From contig CACMQH010000001.1 in NCBI GenBank assembly GCA_902615805.1, positions 93,222-157,221 of the forward strand: a stretch of DNA of 64,000 bases, in the 5' to 3' direction. The stretch comes from Rhodospirillaceae bacterium. Lineage in GTDB: Bacteria; Pseudomonadota; Alphaproteobacteria; TMED109. Shown here one piece after another: positions 49,769 through 61,539 of this stretch. Numbering within the stretch: the first letter of the stretch is position 1; the number at the start of each line of letters is the position of its first letter. Position numbers and translations under genes: made by a program. The notes below the pieces were generated by a model. That model did not search any database. It worked only from the letters and a program-made list of their open reading frames with translations, and was not told where the DNA came from.

Positions 49769-51109
49769 TTAATACCTTCCTCTTAGCTTAGCCTTTTTAA
49801 TAAGACCTTCATACTGATGTGCAATTAAATGAGAGTGAACTTGTGCAACGGTATCCATAGTAACCGTAACCACAATTAACAAACTTGTACCACCCAAATA
49901 AAATGGCACAGAATATTTAGATATTAATATCTCTGGCAATAAACAAACTGCACTAAGATAAGCCGAACCTATAACAGTAAGTCTTGTTAATACATAATCG
50001 ATATAATTTGCAGTTGGTTCTCCTGGTCTAATTCCTGGTACAAAGCCACCATTATTTTTGAGATTATCAGCAGTGTCCTGAGCATTAAATACTACACTAG
50101 TATAAAAAAAGGCAAAAAAGACTATTGCTAACACATACAACAACATATATAAAGGTTGCCCCCTTCCCAATAGTGCGGTTATGTCCATAAGCCAATTTGG
50201 GCCACTACCTGCATTAATACTCAAAGCTGTAACTGGTAATAATAAAATTGATGATGCAAAAATAGGAGGTATTACCCCTGCTGTATTTATTTTCAATGGT
50301 AAGTGACTAGACTGACCACCCATTATTTTCATACCAACTTGTCTTTTAGGATATTGTATTATTATCCTTCTTTGACCTCTTTCCATAAAAACTATAAAAG
50401 TTATAACTAATGCAGCTAATATTAAAAAAAATAAAATTAATAGACCAGATAATGCACCAGTCTTCCCAAGCTCTAAAGTTGAAATTAATGCTGAAGGTAG
50501 TTCAGCTACAATACCGGCCATTATTATTAACGATATTCCATTACCAATTCCCCTTGCTGTAATTTGTTCTCCTAGCCACATCAAAAATATTGTTGCTCCT
50601 GTTAAAGTAATTACAGTTGATAACTTGAAGAAAATACCTGGATTATCTACTGCTGGCCCTTGTGAATTAGTCATTCCTTCTAATCCTGTTGCAATACCTA
50701 AAGCTTGTACAGCAGCCAAGAAAACTGTTCCATATCTGGTATACTGAATAATTTTTTGCCTTCCAGAGTCTCCATCTTTTTTTAATTGTGCTAAATGAGT
50801 AGAGGCAGTACTCATTAACTGTATGATAATTGACGCTGAAATGTAGGGCATAATATTTAAAGCAAAAATTGACATTCTACTCAATGCTCCTCCCGCGAAC
50901 ATATCAAACATTCCCAAGATACCCCCAGTATTTTGGTTAAAAATATCATCTAAGGCCCCTGGGTTAATACCTGGTATTGGAATATAAGTACCAAGCCTAT
51001 AAACTATTAAAGCTAATAATGTAAATATTATTCTTTGTTTTAATTCAGTCGCTTTAGCTATTGCTCCAAAGTTAACTGAGGATGCTAACTGTTCAGCTGC
51101 AGATGGCAT
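49769..51109 (-). CDS. secY: preprotein translocase subunit SecY
   Basis: YRLGTYIPIPGINP; GQSSHLPLKINTAGVIPPIFA; secY position between rplO and adk. Confidence 0.98.
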   Translation of the reverse strand: MPSAAEQLASSVNFGAIAKATELKQRIIFTLLALIVYRLGTYIPIPGINPGALDDIFNQNTGGILGMFDMFAGGALSRMSIFALNIMPYISASIIIQLMSTASTHLAQLKKDGDSGRQKIIQYTRYGTVFLAAVQALGIATGLEGMTNSQGPAVDNPGIFFKLSTVITLTGATIFLMWLGEQITARGIGNGISLIIMAGIVAELPSALISTLELGKTGALSGLLILFFLILAALVITFIVFMERGQRRIIIQYPKRQVGMKIMGGQSSHLPLKINTAGVIPPIFASSILLLPVTALSINAGSGPNWLMDITALLGRGQPLYMLLYVLAIVFFAFFYTSVVFNAQDTADNLKNNGGFVPGIRPGEPTANYIDYVLTRLTVIGSAYLSAVCLLPEILISKYSVPFYLGGTSLLIVVTVTMDTVAQVHSHLIAHQYEGLIKKAKLRGRY

Positions 51110-51118
51110 TGATATCTC

Positions 51119-51631
51119 CTAATTCTTTTTAACTTTTTCTTCTTTACTTACTTTTTTTTCGGCTTTTTTTTGAACTTTTTCGTTATAATCTATTTTTCCT
51201 TTTTTATCACTAATAAGCTTAATTGCACTTTGAGAAGCTTTATCCACTTTCAAATTTAAGGAATGATTAGTTTTTCCATTACCTAGTATTTTTACCAATA
51301 CATTTTTATTTCTAATTAACCCTGCTTTAAAAAAATCTTCATTAGTTATTTCTTTTTTTGCATCAATTTTTTTATCAGTTATGGCCTTATCTATGTCACC
51401 AATATTTATGACCGAATATTCAGTTCTAAAACGATTTTTAAACCCTCTCTTTGGAAGTCTTCTGTGCAAGGGCATTTGTCCTCCTTCAAATCCCTTTATT
51501 GCTACTCCTGATCTAGACTTTTGTCCTTTGTGCCCTGCACCAGAAGTTTTGCCAGTGCCAGATCCAATACCCCTGCCAACTCTTTTAGGTTTTTTTATTG
51601 AGGCTTTATCTACTATTGTGTTTAACTTCAT
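51119..51631 (-). CDS. rplO: 50S ribosomal protein L15
   Basis: KKPKRVGRGIGSGTGKTSGAGHKGQKSRSGVAIKGFEGGQMPLHRRLPKRGF. Confidence 0.98.
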   Translation of the reverse strand: MKLNTIVDKASIKKPKRVGRGIGSGTGKTSGAGHKGQKSRSGVAIKGFEGGQMPLHRRLPKRGFKNRFRTEYSVINIGDIDKAITDKKIDAKKEITNEDFFKAGLIRNKNVLVKILGNGKTNHSLNLKVDKASQSAIKLISDKKGKIDYNEKVQKKAEKKVSKEEKVKKN

Positions 51632-51633
51632 CG

Positions 51634-51825
51634 CTAATCCATTATTTCATATTTAACTAAGTGTTTAACTTTTTTTACCATTCCAAATATACTGTCGTTA
51701 TAAGGCAAAACTCTAGTTCTATTAATTTTATTTAAACCTAATCCAATTAAACATTTTTTCTGATAACCCTGTCTACCAATTGGGCTAGCAATTTGTACAA
51801 CCCTAATTGTCTTTTGCTTAGACAT
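51634..51825 (-). CDS. rpmD: 50S ribosomal protein L30
   Basis: [51 protein letters not shown]. Confidence 0.95.
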   Translation of the reverse strand: MSKQKTIRVVQIASPIGRQGYQKKCLIGLGLNKINRTRVLPYNDSIFGMVKKVKHLVKYEIMD

Positions 51826-52369
51826 CCTTTTTATTTTCCTGCTTTTTTTCTATTTTACTTTTACCAAAAATACTACTGACTTTTAAACCTCTCCTAGCGG
51901 CAATATTTCTTGGAGACTGTATATTTTGTAATCCATTAAATGTTGCACGCACCATATTATAAGGACTAGAGCTACCAATAGATTTTGACACAACATCTTG
52001 AACACCTAATGTTTCAAAAACTGCTCTCATAGGCCCACCAGCGATTATTCCTGTTCCAGGTGGCGCACTCCTTAGAATAACCTTTGATGCTCCGTGTCTA
52101 CCTTTGACATCATGGTGAATAGTTCTACCTTCTTTTAAAGGAATTCTAATAAGTTTATTTTTTGCCTGGTCTGTAGCTTTTTTAATTGCTTCTGGAACTT
52201 CTCTTGCTTTTCCTGTTCCAAAACCAACTCTTCCCTTATTGTCTCCTACAACAACTAAAGCAGCAAAGCCAAAACGTCTACCTCCCTTGACTACTTTTGC
52301 AACTCTATTAATTCCTACTAACTTATCAGTTAACTCTTGTCCATCACTAGTATTAAATTCTTTAGCCAT
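51818..52369 (-). CDS. rpsE: 30S ribosomal protein S5
   Basis: [46 protein letters not shown]. Confidence 0.99.
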   Translation of the reverse strand: MAKEFNTSDGQELTDKLVGINRVAKVVKGGRRFGFAALVVVGDNKGRVGFGTGKAREVPEAIKKATDQAKNKLIRIPLKEGRTIHHDVKGRHGASKVILRSAPPGTGIIAGGPMRAVFETLGVQDVVSKSIGSSSPYNMVRATFNGLQNIQSPRNIAARRGLKVSSIFGKSKIEKKQENKKDV

Positions 52370-52378
52370 ACAGTTTTC

Positions 52379-52747
52379 CTAAAATTTTAACCCTTCTTTT
52401 CTAGCAGCTTCTGCTAGAGCCTTTACTCTTCCGTGGTATAGGTACCCTCCTCTATCAAAATATACCTCTTTTATACCTTTTTCTTTAGCTTTTTTTGCTA
52501 TGTCACTACCTACAGCATTAGCCGTTTTAATGTTACCTGTCTTATCTCCTACTTGCTTTTTTATATCTTTATCTAAACTAGAAGATGCTAAAAGAGTTGA
52601 TTGTTTTTCATCATCTATAATTTGCGCATATATATTTGAGTTACTCCTAAATACAGAAAGTCTAATATTTTTTGTACAACTATTTTTAAGCCTAAATCTT
52701 GTTCTAGCCTTTCTTTTATTGTAAAGATATTTGCTTTTATTACTCAT
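52379..52747 (-). CDS. rplR: 50S ribosomal protein L18
   Basis: [24 protein letters not shown]...[26 protein letters not shown]. Confidence 0.98.
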   Translation of the reverse strand: MSNKSKYLYNKRKARTRFRLKNSCTKNIRLSVFRSNSNIYAQIIDDEKQSTLLASSSLDKDIKKQVGDKTGNIKTANAVGSDIAKKAKEKGIKEVYFDRGGYLYHGRVKALAEAARKEGLKF

Positions 52748-53281
52748 CTATTTTTTCTTACCTTCTTTTCTTCTAATAACTTCGTCACTATACCTAACAC
52801 CCTTACCTTTATATGGTTCAGGTTTTCTTAAGGCCCTTACTTCAGATGCAAACTGACCAACTTTTTGTTTATCTATTCCTGATATAGATATCTCTGTAGG
52901 TTTCTTACAGTTAACTTCTAAATCATTAGGAACAGCTAGTTTTATATCATGACTATACCCTAATTGTAAAGTTAATATGCCATCACCTACTGATGCTCTA
53001 TAACCTACTCCATTAATTACTAAACTTTTTGTAAATCCCTCTTCTACTCCTACTACCATATTATTAATTATAGTTCTAATTAAACCCCAAGCACCTTTAG
53101 CGGACTTGGTGTTATTTTTAGGAGACACTAATATTTTATTATCTTCTTTAACTATTTTGACTGAGTCGGGAAAGCTATTTTTAAGTTCTCCTTTTTTTCC
53201 TTTAACCAAAATAGTATTATTCAAAATGTTTATATCTACCCCTTGAGGTAAAAGTACTGGTTGTTTTCCTACTCTAGACAT
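52748..53281 (-). CDS. rplF: 50S ribosomal protein L6
   Basis: MSRVGKQPVLLPQGVDINI; C-terminal RKPEPYKGKGVRYSDEVIRRKEGKKK. Start moved from 53311 to the ATG at 53281. Confidence 0.97.
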   Translation of the reverse strand: MSRVGKQPVLLPQGVDINILNNTILVKGKKGELKNSFPDSVKIVKEDNKILVSPKNNTKSAKGAWGLIRTIINNMVVGVEEGFTKSLVINGVGYRASVGDGILTLQLGYSHDIKLAVPNDLEVNCKKPTEISISGIDKQKVGQFASEVRALRKPEPYKGKGVRYSDEVIRRKEGKKK

Positions 53282-53282
53282 A

Positions 53283-53678
53283 TTAATAAACCCTACACAA
53301 TATTTCACCACCTAAATTAGCATTTTGAGCAGCAAAGTTTGTCATTACGCCCTTAGAGGTAGATAAAATAGTAATTCCCATATTATTTTTAAATGAAGGC
53401 ATAGTTTTCACAGAAGAGTAAACTCTCATTCCAGGCTTCGAAACTCTTGAAATCTCTTTTATTACCGGTTTACCATCAAAATATTTTAAAGAAATTTCAA
53501 GTTGCTTACCCTTTTCATCTTCAATAATCTCAAATCCCCTAATGTAACCTTCTTCTTGTAAAACTTTAAGTATAGCTACTTTAATTTTTGATGCAGGACA
53601 AGCTATCTTTGGCTTCCTAACCATTTGTCCATTTCTAATTCTTGTTAATAAATCACTTATTGGATCTGTCATTGTCAT
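53283..53678 (-). CDS. rpsH: 30S ribosomal protein S8
   Basis: MTDPISDLLTRIRNGQMVRK...GITILSTSKGVMTNFAAQNANLGGEILCRVY. Confidence 0.98.
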   Translation of the reverse strand: MTMTDPISDLLTRIRNGQMVRKPKIACPASKIKVAILKVLQEEGYIRGFEIIEDEKGKQLEISLKYFDGKPVIKEISRVSKPGMRVYSSVKTMPSFKNNMGITILSTSKGVMTNFAAQNANLGGEILCRVY

Positions 53679-53695
53679 AATTAAAACCTATACTG

Positions 53696-54001
53696 TTACC
53701 AACTTGCCTTAGTCATTCCTGGTATCTGACCAGATGCTGCAAGTTCTCTCAATGCTATTCTAGATAATTTTACCCTTCTGTAAAAACCTCTAGGCCTACC
53801 TGATAATTCACACCTATTCCTTACTCTTGTAGAACAACCGTTTCTTGGTAAAGAAGATAGTTTCATAACTGCTTCAAACCTATCTTCCTGACTAGTTTTC
53901 TTGTCCATTATCAACTTCTTCAACTCCATCCTTTTATTCCTAAATCTTTCAACTTTCTTAATTCTAGATTTATTTTTTTCTATAGCACTTTTCTTAGCCA
54001 A
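53696..54001 (-). CDS. rpsN: 30S ribosomal protein S14 (zinc-free type)
   Basis: [54 protein letters not shown]. Confidence 0.98.
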   Translation of the reverse strand: MAKKSAIEKNKSRIKKVERFRNKRMELKKLIMDKKTSQEDRFEAVMKLSSLPRNGCSTRVRNRCELSGRPRGFYRRVKLSRIALRELAASGQIPGMTKASW

Positions 54002-54013
54002 AACCTTCTCCTA

Positions 54014-54550
54014 CTAATTAATTGGTAAATTAAAACTTTTGAGTAACTCTAGTCCTTGCTCATCATTTTTAGCAGAGGTAACTATAGTAATATCCATACC
54101 CCTCAATGAGTCTAAGTTATCATAATCAATTTCAGGAAAAACTATTTGTTCTTTTAGACCTAAAGAATAATTTCCTTTTCCATCAAAACTTTTTTTAGAT
54201 AGGCCTCTAAAGTCTCTTACTCTAGGTAATGCAATGTTCACTAATCTATCCAAAAATTCATACATTTTTTGTTTTCTAAGCGTTACTTTAACACCCACAT
54301 TAACTCCTTCTCTTAACTTAAAGCCAGCCACCGACTTTCTAGCTGAGGTTATAACTGGTTGTTGACCACTAATTAGTTTCAAATCATTAACAGCACCATC
54401 TATTTTTCCTTTATCTTGTGAAGCTTCTCCTACCCCCATATTTATAGAAATTTTTTCTATTTTGGGAATAGCCATATCATTTTTAAAACCTAATTTTTCC
54501 TTCAGGTTTTTTTTAATCTCAGCTTCATATAACTCTTTAAGCCTAGCCAT
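54014..54550 (-). CDS. rplE: 50S ribosomal protein L5
   Basis: [43 protein letters not shown]. Confidence 0.98.
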   Translation of the reverse strand: MARLKELYEAEIKKNLKEKLGFKNDMAIPKIEKISINMGVGEASQDKGKIDGAVNDLKLISGQQPVITSARKSVAGFKLREGVNVGVKVTLRKQKMYEFLDRLVNIALPRVRDFRGLSKKSFDGKGNYSLGLKEQIVFPEIDYDNLDSLRGMDITIVTSAKNDEQGLELLKSFNLPIN

Positions 54551-54873
54551 TATTTATCTATAACCTCATTAGTTAGTTTACTTACCCTTACTTTCCTACC
54601 ATCTTCTAATATCTTATATCCTATTTTAGATGGTTTTTGTTTTTTTTCATCATAAAAGGCAATATTTGATATATTAATCATAGCTTCTTTTTCTATAATA
54701 CCACCAGCTGAGTTTTGAGAAGGTTTTGTATGTCTTTTAACCATATTAGCACCTCTAACTAAAGCCTTATTTTCATTAGGCAACACTTTAAGGACCTCAC
54801 CTACAGTACCTTTGCTTTTTCCAACGGTTACAATAACTTTATCTCCTTTTCTTATTTTTATTTTGAGATTCAT
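54550..54873 (-). CDS. rplX: 50S ribosomal protein L24
   Basis: [47 protein letters not shown]. Confidence 0.97.
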   Translation of the reverse strand: MNLKIKIRKGDKVIVTVGKSKGTVGEVLKVLPNENKALVRGANMVKRHTKPSQNSAGGIIEKEAMINISNIAFYDEKKQKPSKIGYKILEDGRKVRVSKLTNEVIDK

Positions 54874-55241
54874 TATAACACCTCAGGTGCAAGAGAAATA
54901 ATTTTCATAAATTTCTTGGCTCTTAATTCTCTGGTTACCGGACCAAATATTCTTGTTCCAATTGGTTCTAATTGCTTGTTTATTAGTACGGCTGCGTTTT
55001 TGTCAAATCTAATGGCACTTCCATCGTTTCTTCTAATTTCTTTGGCCGTTCTAACAATTACAGCTTGATGAACATCGCCTTTTGATACTTTTCCTTTAGG
55101 GATAGCTTCTTTTATAGAAACTATAATTATATCCCCAACACTAGCAAATTTTCTCTTAGATCCTCCAAGTACCTTTATACATTGCACTCTCCTTGCTCCA
55201 GAGTTATCTGCCACTTCTAAGTTAGTCTCATTATGTATCAT
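54873..55241 (-). CDS. rplN: 50S ribosomal protein L14
   Basis: [46 protein letters not shown]. Confidence 0.99.
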   Translation of the reverse strand: MIHNETNLEVADNSGARRVQCIKVLGGSKRKFASVGDIIIVSIKEAIPKGKVSKGDVHQAVIVRTAKEIRRNDGSAIRFDKNAAVLINKQLEPIGTRIFGPVTRELRAKKFMKIISLAPEVL

Positions 55242-55480
55242 GATCTTTTCTCATTGTTAACTACTTTCCATGTTTTTAATTTTGATATAGGTCTAGTCTC
55301 TTCAATCAAAACTTTATCCCCCACTCTCAAAGCATCTGTTTCATCATGGGCGTGATATTTTTTAGACCTTTTAATATACTTTTTATAAATTGGATGTTTA
55401 AAAGTTCTCTCTACTTCTACAACTACAGTTTTCTTATTCGTTGCTTTGCAGATAGTTCCACTAAGAATTCTTTTAGGCAT
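55238..55480 (-). CDS. rpsQ: 30S ribosomal protein S17
   Basis: [47 protein letters not shown]. Confidence 0.98.
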   Translation of the reverse strand: MPKRILSGTICKATNKKTVVVEVERTFKHPIYKKYIKRSKKYHAHDETDALRVGDKVLIEETRPISKLKTWKVVNNEKRS

Positions 55481-55673
55481 TTTCCTTTTTCCTCTTTAAA
55501 TTTAAAAAAGTATTTATTCTAGCTATTTCTTTTCTTACCGCTTTAAACCTTGAAGGCTTTTCTAATTGTCCCATAGACTTTTGAAAGCGAAGGTTCATAC
55601 GTTCCTTCATATAAGTTTTTAACATTGTTTCTAGTTCATCATGCGTTTTATTCTGTAGGTCTGATTTTGGCAT
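55473..55673 (-). CDS. rpmC: 50S ribosomal protein L29
   Basis: [42 protein letters not shown]. Confidence 0.97.
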   Translation of the reverse strand: MPKSDLQNKTHDELETMLKTYMKERMNLRFQKSMGQLEKPSRFKAVRKEIARINTFLNLKRKKENA

Positions 55674-56089
55674 TAAAGTTTTATTCCTCTTGTAATAAAT
55701 TTAGTTGAAATGGGAAGTTTAGCCGCACCTAATTCAAATGCTCTTTTGGCCAGAGCTTCGTCAATACCATCTAATTCAAATAGTATTCTTCCTGGCTTGA
55801 TTCTACATGCCCAATATTCAGGAGTACCTTTTCCTTTACCCATTCTAACTTCAGTAGGTTTTTGAGACACTGGAACATCAGGAAAAACTCTAATCCATAC
55901 CCGACCTTGTCTTTTAATGTGTCTAGTTATTGCTCTTCTTGCAGCCTCAATTTGTCTCGCTGTTATTCTATCAGGCTGCATTGCCTTTAAACCAAAGGCT
56001 CCGAAATTTAAAGTTGTTCCACCTTTAGCATTTCCATGAATTCTTCCCTTATGTGCTTTTCTAAATTTTGTTCTTTTTGGTGATAACAT
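55673..56089 (-). CDS. rplP: 50S ribosomal protein L16
   Basis: [54 protein letters not shown]. Confidence 0.99.
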   Translation of the reverse strand: MLSPKRTKFRKAHKGRIHGNAKGGTTLNFGAFGLKAMQPDRITARQIEAARRAITRHIKRQGRVWIRVFPDVPVSQKPTEVRMGKGKGTPEYWACRIKPGRILFELDGIDEALAKRAFELGAAKLPISTKFITRGIKL

Positions 56090-56091
56090 CT

Positions 56092-56775
56092 TTATTTCTC
56101 TTTATTAATTTTTTCTACTTTTGTTGCTTCAGTTTGCTTCTCTAAATCAGAACTTTCTTCACCTGTATAAACCCAAACTTTAATACCAATGGTGCCATAT
56201 GCTGTATGAGATGTGGATACTCCGTAACCAATATTTGCTCTCAAAGAATGCAAAGGGACTCTTCCTTCTCGATACCATTCAATTCTAGCAATTTCTGCTC
56301 CTCCTAGCCTTCCTCCAGATACAATTTTAATGCCTTTAGCACCTAGTCTTAAAGCAGATTGTATTGCTCTTTTCATCGTCCTCCTAAAAGAAGCCCTTCT
56401 TTCAAGCTGTTCAGCTATGTTGTCAGCTATCAGCTGTGCATCTATTTCTGGTTTTCTTACTTCTACGATATTAAGTTGAACTTCACCTGAGGTAAACTTA
56501 GAGACCTTCGATTTTATTTTTTCTATGTCAGTACCCTTCTTTCCTATTACAACCCCAGGCCTTGCAGTATGAATTGTTATTATTGCCTTTTTTGCAGGCC
56601 TTTCTATAACTACTTTACTTATAGCTGCAGTCTTTAGCTCTTTAGTAATATATTTTCTAATTTTTAAGTCTTCATGTAATAAATTAGCAAACTCTGTTCC
56701 CTTTGCGTACCACTTTGAGCTCCAGTCTTTATTGACACTTAGTCTCATAACAATTGGATTTACTTTTTGTCCCAT
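56092..56775 (-). CDS. rpsC: 30S ribosomal protein S3
   Basis: [29 protein letters not shown]...[19 protein letters not shown]. Confidence 0.99.
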   Translation of the reverse strand: MGQKVNPIVMRLSVNKDWSSKWYAKGTEFANLLHEDLKIRKYITKELKTAAISKVVIERPAKKAIITIHTARPGVVIGKKGTDIEKIKSKVSKFTSGEVQLNIVEVRKPEIDAQLIADNIAEQLERRASFRRTMKRAIQSALRLGAKGIKIVSGGRLGGAEIARIEWYREGRVPLHSLRANIGYGVSTSHTAYGTIGIKVWVYTGEESSDLEKQTEATKVEKINKEK

Positions 56776-57143
56776 TATTTACCTTCCTCAATTTCCTTTA
56801 ATAGAATAGTCAGTTTGCTAAATGGCTTTAAAATACGAGCTGCTCTTCCCCTAGCCCTAGCTCTCATTCTTTTCATTACTAGAGACTTTCCTACGTATGC
56901 TTCTGATACTACCAATTTATCAATATCTAAACCGAAGTTATTTTCTGCATTGGCAATTGCTGAATTTAAAACTTTTAAAACTTCTCTTGATACTCTTTTT
57001 TTAGAAAAAGTTAGTTGATCTATAGCAACCTTAATGTTACAGCCCCTGATTGATTTAGCGACTAAGTTTAGCTTTTGTCCGCTGGTACGAATACTTTTAG
57101 CTTTTGCATAAGCCTGTTTTTTATTATCTGTTTTATCTACCAT
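56775..57143 (-). CDS. rplV: 50S ribosomal protein L22
   Basis: [33 protein letters not shown]...[20 protein letters not shown]. Confidence 0.97.
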   Translation of the reverse strand: MVDKTDNKKQAYAKAKSIRTSGQKLNLVAKSIRGCNIKVAIDQLTFSKKRVSREVLKVLNSAIANAENNFGLDIDKLVVSEAYVGKSLVMKRMRARARGRAARILKPFSKLTILLKEIEEGK

Positions 57144-57418
57144 TATTTTTTTGCTTTCTTATCAGCTGTATGCCCATAATAAGTTCTAGTAGGTGCATAT
57201 TCTCCAAGTTTTTGACCAACCATCTCTTCTGAAACAAGAACTGGGATAAATTTCTTTCCATTATAAACATTAAAAGTAATTCCTACAAACTGCGGTAATA
57301 TGGTCGATCTTCTAGACCAAGTTTTAATAGGTTTATTATTATTTTCCTTTAAATGAGTCTGAACTTTTTTTATTAAATGCCCATCAACAAAAGGACCTTT
57401 CCAAACTGATCTAACCAT
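57143..57418 (-). CDS. rpsS: 30S ribosomal protein S19
   Basis: [19 protein letters not shown]...[30 protein letters not shown]. Confidence 0.99.
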   Translation of the reverse strand: MVRSVWKGPFVDGHLIKKVQTHLKENNNKPIKTWSRRSTILPQFVGITFNVYNGKKFIPVLVSEEMVGQKLGEYAPTRTYYGHTADKKAKK

Positions 57419-57421
57419 TCT

Positions 57422-58249
57422 TTACCTGCTATTCCTTCTTTTCAAAATTAACGTGTCTGTTCTTTTATTATTTCTAGTCCTTTTTCCTTTAGTTGGAACA
57501 CCCCAAGGTGTAACTGGATTTCTTCCTCCAGAGGTTCTACCTTCCCCTCCTCCATGCGGATGATCAACCGGGTTCATCACCACTCCTCTGACATGAGGTC
57601 TTTTACCTAACCACCTACTTCTTCCAGCTTTACCTGAATTACAATTTTGATGATCAGGGTTAGACACAACACCTATAGTTGCCCTGCAGTTAATGGGCAC
57701 TAATCTTTGCTCCCCAGAAACTAATTTAAGCATAGCATACTCTTTATCTTTACTCACTAATTGTACGGAGGCTCCAGCAGATCTAGCCATTTGACCTCCC
57801 TTAAGTGGTTTAAGTTCTACATTATGAACCAAGGTTCCAGTAGGTATGTTTTTAAGTGGCAAGCAGTTACCAACTTTTATGTCAGCCTTCTCTCCTGAGA
57901 CAATAGTACTTTGTACCTTTAGTTTTTGAGGAGCTATAACATAATTTAGTTCTCCATCCTCATACTTAATCAACGCTATAAAACAAGATCTATTAGGATC
58001 ATATTCAATTCTAATAACTTTAGCGTCAATACCATCCTTTTGCCTTTTGAAATCTATAATTCTGTAACTTCTTTTATGGCCTCCTCCTCTCCACCAAACT
58101 GTGATTCTACCTCTGTTATTTCTACCTCCAGATTTTGAAAGGCCTTTCGTCAACTTTTTTACTGGCTTACCTTTATAAACTTCAGACTTGTCAACTAGAA
58201 CTAGAGCTCTTCTTGATGGCGTAGTAGGATTATAATTTTTTAAAGACAT
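57422..58249 (-). CDS. rplB: 50S ribosomal protein L2
   Basis: [35 protein letters not shown]. Confidence 0.99.
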   Translation of the reverse strand: MSLKNYNPTTPSRRALVLVDKSEVYKGKPVKKLTKGLSKSGGRNNRGRITVWWRGGGHKRSYRIIDFKRQKDGIDAKVIRIEYDPNRSCFIALIKYEDGELNYVIAPQKLKVQSTIVSGEKADIKVGNCLPLKNIPTGTLVHNVELKPLKGGQMARSAGASVQLVSKDKEYAMLKLVSGEQRLVPINCRATIGVVSNPDHQNCNSGKAGRSRWLGKRPHVRGVVMNPVDHPHGGGEGRTSGGRNPVTPWGVPTKGKRTRNNKRTDTLILKRRNSR

Positions 58250-58545
58250 CAGCCTACGCCTCCGCTATAATCTAAATTTTCTCCTTTATTTAAGCATATT
58301 ATTGCTTTTTTATAGTCTGACCTTCTTCCTTTAGTTCCCTTAAATACCTTATTTTTACCCTTAATTTTTATAGTTTTAACGTTTTTAACCTTTACCTTAA
58401 ATAACTTTTCAATTGCTGTTTTAATTTCTTTTTTATTACTATCTATTTTTACCTTAAATACGAACTGATTCTTTTCAGAAACCTTTGTTGCTTTTTCCGT
58501 AATTATTGGAGACAAGATAGTATTATAAAGACTATTCATTGCCAT
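58249..58545 (-). CDS. rplW: 50S ribosomal protein L23
   Basis: [48 protein letters not shown]. Confidence 0.97.
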   Translation of the reverse strand: MAMNSLYNTILSPIITEKATKVSEKNQFVFKVKIDSNKKEIKTAIEKLFKVKVKNVKTIKIKGKNKVFKGTKGRRSDYKKAIICLNKGENLDYSGGVG

Positions 58546-59170
58546 ACCTCTTAACTACTTCTTTTACAGCAGATAAAGATACCACTAAATCGTCTCTTTT
58601 TATTATCTGGTAAGCATTAAGACCATTGATTGATAAAAGATCTATATTTTTTAAGTTTCTAGTTGAAAGTAAAAAGTTTTTATTAATATCCCCAACATCA
58701 ATGAATGTCGCTGACTTGATACCCAGTTTCTCAAATTTACCTTTAACTTCTTTAGTTTTAATTTTTTTTAATTCCAATTTATCTATTATCTTTAACTTTC
58801 CATCCTTCAATTTAGAGGATAGCAAAATTCTGATGGCCTGTTTTTTTAATTTTGAAGGAATCTTTTTGTTATGAGTTCTTACTTTAGGACCATGAACAAC
58901 TCCTCCTCCTTTAAATTGAACAACTTTTTTTGAGCCATGTCTGGCTCTTCCTGTGCCTTTTTGCCTATATATCTTGGCATTAGACCCTACTACTTCATTT
59001 CTCTCCTTTACTTTGTGACTTCCTTGTCTTTTATTGGAGAGCTGCCAGTTAACAACCTTAGCAACAATTTCCTCTTTAATTTCAGCAGAAAAAATAAAAC
59101 TTGGCAAATCTATATTTTCTTTAGATTTATTATCTAAATCTATTATTTTATGCTTGATAGCCTTTTCCAT
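58532..59170 (-). CDS. rplD: 50S ribosomal protein L4
   Basis: RQGSHKVKERNEVVGSNAKIYRQKGTGRARHGSKKVVQFKGGGVVHGPKVR. Confidence 0.97.
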   Translation of the reverse strand: MEKAIKHKIIDLDNKSKENIDLPSFIFSAEIKEEIVAKVVNWQLSNKRQGSHKVKERNEVVGSNAKIYRQKGTGRARHGSKKVVQFKGGGVVHGPKVRTHNKKIPSKLKKQAIRILLSSKLKDGKLKIIDKLELKKIKTKEVKGKFEKLGIKSATFIDVGDINKNFLLSTRNLKNIDLLSINGLNAYQIIKRDDLVVSLSAVKEVVKRYGNE

Positions 59171-59997
59171 TACTTAGTCTCTTTTCCTTTATCTTTAAGT
59201 GGTTCATTGGTATTTTGTTTACCTTGTTCTAAATTTTTCGTTTCTGTAACAGCTATTTCTTCTTTTTTTTCTTCATTATTTACTTGTTTAGTATCTATAT
59301 TTTCCTTTTGGATGTTTTTTAAATTATCTTTTATACCTGCAGGATAGGGAACATTGGCAGGAAGACTCTTTTTTTTTGCATCAGTAATTTCTACCCAACC
59401 ACCAATAGAACCAGGCACACCTCCTTTTACTAATATTAAACTTCTTTCCTCATCTATTGAGACTACTTCTAAACTTTGTATTGTTACTTTTTTATTCCCC
59501 ATTTGACCAGCCATTTTTTTTCCCTTCCAGACTCTACCTGGATCTTGACTGTTACCTGTTGAGCCGTGACTTCTATGAGAAATAGAAACTCCATGACTAG
59601 CCCTTAGCCCGGCAAAATTGTGTCTTTTCATAGCTCCTGCAAAACCTTTTCCTATTGAATCAGACCGAATATCTACATACTGCCCAACTACAAAATGAGA
59701 ACTAATTATACTTTTTCCCTTTTCTACAAAATTTTCCTCAGATATACGAAATTCTTTTACTTTTTTAAGTGGTTCTTGTTTTATTTTAGAAAAAAATTCT
59801 TTTTGGGGTTTTTTTAAATACTTGGAATTTACTTTTTCAAAACCAAGTATAAGGGCATTGTACCCATCTACTTCAATTTTTCTATGTCCTATCACAATGC
59901 TAGAAGGTAGTTTAAGAACCGTAACACTGTTATGTTCCCTGTTTGGAGTATACACCCTAGTCATACCTACTTTTCTAGCTAACACACCAGTTCTCAT
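59170..59997 (-). CDS. rplC: 50S ribosomal protein L3 with charged C-terminal extension
   Basis: [52 protein letters not shown]. Confidence 0.98.
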   Translation of the reverse strand: MRTGVLARKVGMTRVYTPNREHNSVTVLKLPSSIVIGHRKIEVDGYNALILGFEKVNSKYLKKPQKEFFSKIKQEPLKKVKEFRISEENFVEKGKSIISSHFVVGQYVDIRSDSIGKGFAGAMKRHNFAGLRASHGVSISHRSHGSTGNSQDPGRVWKGKKMAGQMGNKKVTIQSLEVVSIDEERSLILVKGGVPGSIGGWVEITDAKKKSLPANVPYPAGIKDNLKNIQKENIDTKQVNNEEKKEEIAVTETKNLEQGKQNTNEPLKDKGKETK

Positions 59998-60305
59998 AAC
60001 TTAATCTCCACATCAACACCTGCAGCAAGATCTAATTTCATAAGTGCGTCTACAGTTTGTGGTGTTGGACTTACAATATCAAGAAGCCTCTTGAAGGTTC
60101 TAATTTCAAATTGTTCCCTTGACTTTTTATCTACATGCGGGGACCTATTTACCGTAAATCTTTCTATTCTGGTAGGTAAAGGTATAGGTCCTCTAACATC
60201 AGCTCCAGTCCTTTTTGCAGTATTGACAATCTCATGCGCAGAACTGTCAAGGATTCTGTGGTCAAAAGCCTTTAGCCTTATTCTTATATTTTGATGTCCT
60301 ACCAT
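59994..60305 (-). CDS. rpsJ: 30S ribosomal protein S10
   Basis: [72 protein letters not shown]. Confidence 0.99.
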   Translation of the reverse strand: MVGHQNIRIRLKAFDHRILDSSAHEIVNTAKRTGADVRGPIPLPTRIERFTVNRSPHVDKKSREQFEIRTFKRLLDIVSPTPQTVDALMKLDLAAGVDVEIKL

Positions 60306-60312
60306 TCAATTA

Positions 60313-61503
60313 TTACTCAATTATTTCTGAAACTACTCCAGCTCCAACAGTTTTTCCACCTTCTCTAATAGCGAACTTTAAACCTTTAGACATAGCAATA
60401 GGAGAAATTAAATTAACTGTTAGGCCAACATTATCACCTGGCATAATCATTTCCGTTCCACTTGGTAACTCAATAGTACCAGTTACATCAGTAGTTCTAA
60501 AATAAAACTGCGGTCTATAGTTTCCAAAAAATGGAGTATGTCTTCCACCTTCTTCTTTAGTTAATACATAAGTCTCTGCTTTAAATTTAGTATGAGGTTT
60601 AATAGAACCTGGCGCCGCTAATACTTGTCCTCTTTCGACATCCTCTCTGTTAATACCTCTTAAAAGTGCACCAATATTGTCTCCAGCTTCACCTCTATCT
60701 AAAAGTTTTCTGAACATTTCCACTCCAGTACACACAGTTTTAGTAGTATCTTTAATCCCGATAATTTCAATTTCATCATTAACATTAATGACTCCTGACT
60801 CTACTCTACCAGTTACAACTGTTCCTCTTCCGGAAATAGAAAAAACATCCTCAATAGGCATTAGAAACGGTTGATCAACTGGTCTTTCTGGCTGAGGCAC
60901 ATATTTATCAACTTCTTCCATCAGCTTCATAATAGCTGGAGCTCCTATATCAGAGCTATCACCTTCTAAAGCTTTTAGTGCTGACCCTTTTATTATTGGT
61001 ATATCATCACCCGGAAATTCATATTTTGACAACAACTCTCTAACTTCCATTTCAACTAACTCTAACAATTCTGGATCATCTACTTGATCTACTTTATTAA
61101 GAAAAACAACTAATGCCGGAACTCCCACCTGTCTTGCTAATAAAATATGTTCTCTAGTTTGTGGCATAGGACCATCAGCAGCTGATACAACAAGAATACC
61201 TCCATCCATTTGTGCGGCTCCCGTAATCATATTCTTAACATAGTCGGCGTGTCCAGGACAATCAACATGAGCATAGTGTCTTCCTTCAGTTTCATACTCT
61301 ACGTGTGCAGTATTAATTGTAATACCCCTTTCCTTTTCCTCTGGAGCTTTATCAATTTCATCATAAGCTATACTAGTTGCCCCTCCGGTTGCAGATAAAG
61401 TTTTAGTTATAGCTGCTGTCAAAGTAGTTTTGCCATGGTCTACGTGACCTATGGTGCCTATATTGACGTGGGGTTTGGTTCTCTCAAATTTTTCTTTTGC
61501 CAT
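60313..61503 (-). CDS. tuf: elongation factor Tu
   Basis: [45 protein letters not shown]. Confidence 0.99.
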   Translation of the reverse strand: MAKEKFERTKPHVNIGTIGHVDHGKTTLTAAITKTLSATGGATSIAYDEIDKAPEEKERGITINTAHVEYETEGRHYAHVDCPGHADYVKNMITGAAQMDGGILVVSAADGPMPQTREHILLARQVGVPALVVFLNKVDQVDDPELLELVEMEVRELLSKYEFPGDDIPIIKGSALKALEGDSSDIGAPAIMKLMEEVDKYVPQPERPVDQPFLMPIEDVFSISGRGTVVTGRVESGVINVNDEIEIIGIKDTTKTVCTGVEMFRKLLDRGEAGDNIGALLRGINREDVERGQVLAAPGSIKPHTKFKAETYVLTKEEGGRHTPFFGNYRPQFYFRTTDVTGTIELPSGTEMIMPGDNVGLTVNLISPIAMSKGLKFAIREGGKTVGAGVVSEIIE

Positions 61504-61539
61504 TTTTTTTCTCCGTTTTCAATATTTATAAATCTATTA

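Noticed and set aside
49145-51109. Absence of rpmJ (L36) between secY and rpsM
   Set aside because: The order secY-adk-rpsM-rpsK-rpoA-rplQ is usual in alphaproteobacteria, where rpmJ is commonly elsewhere.
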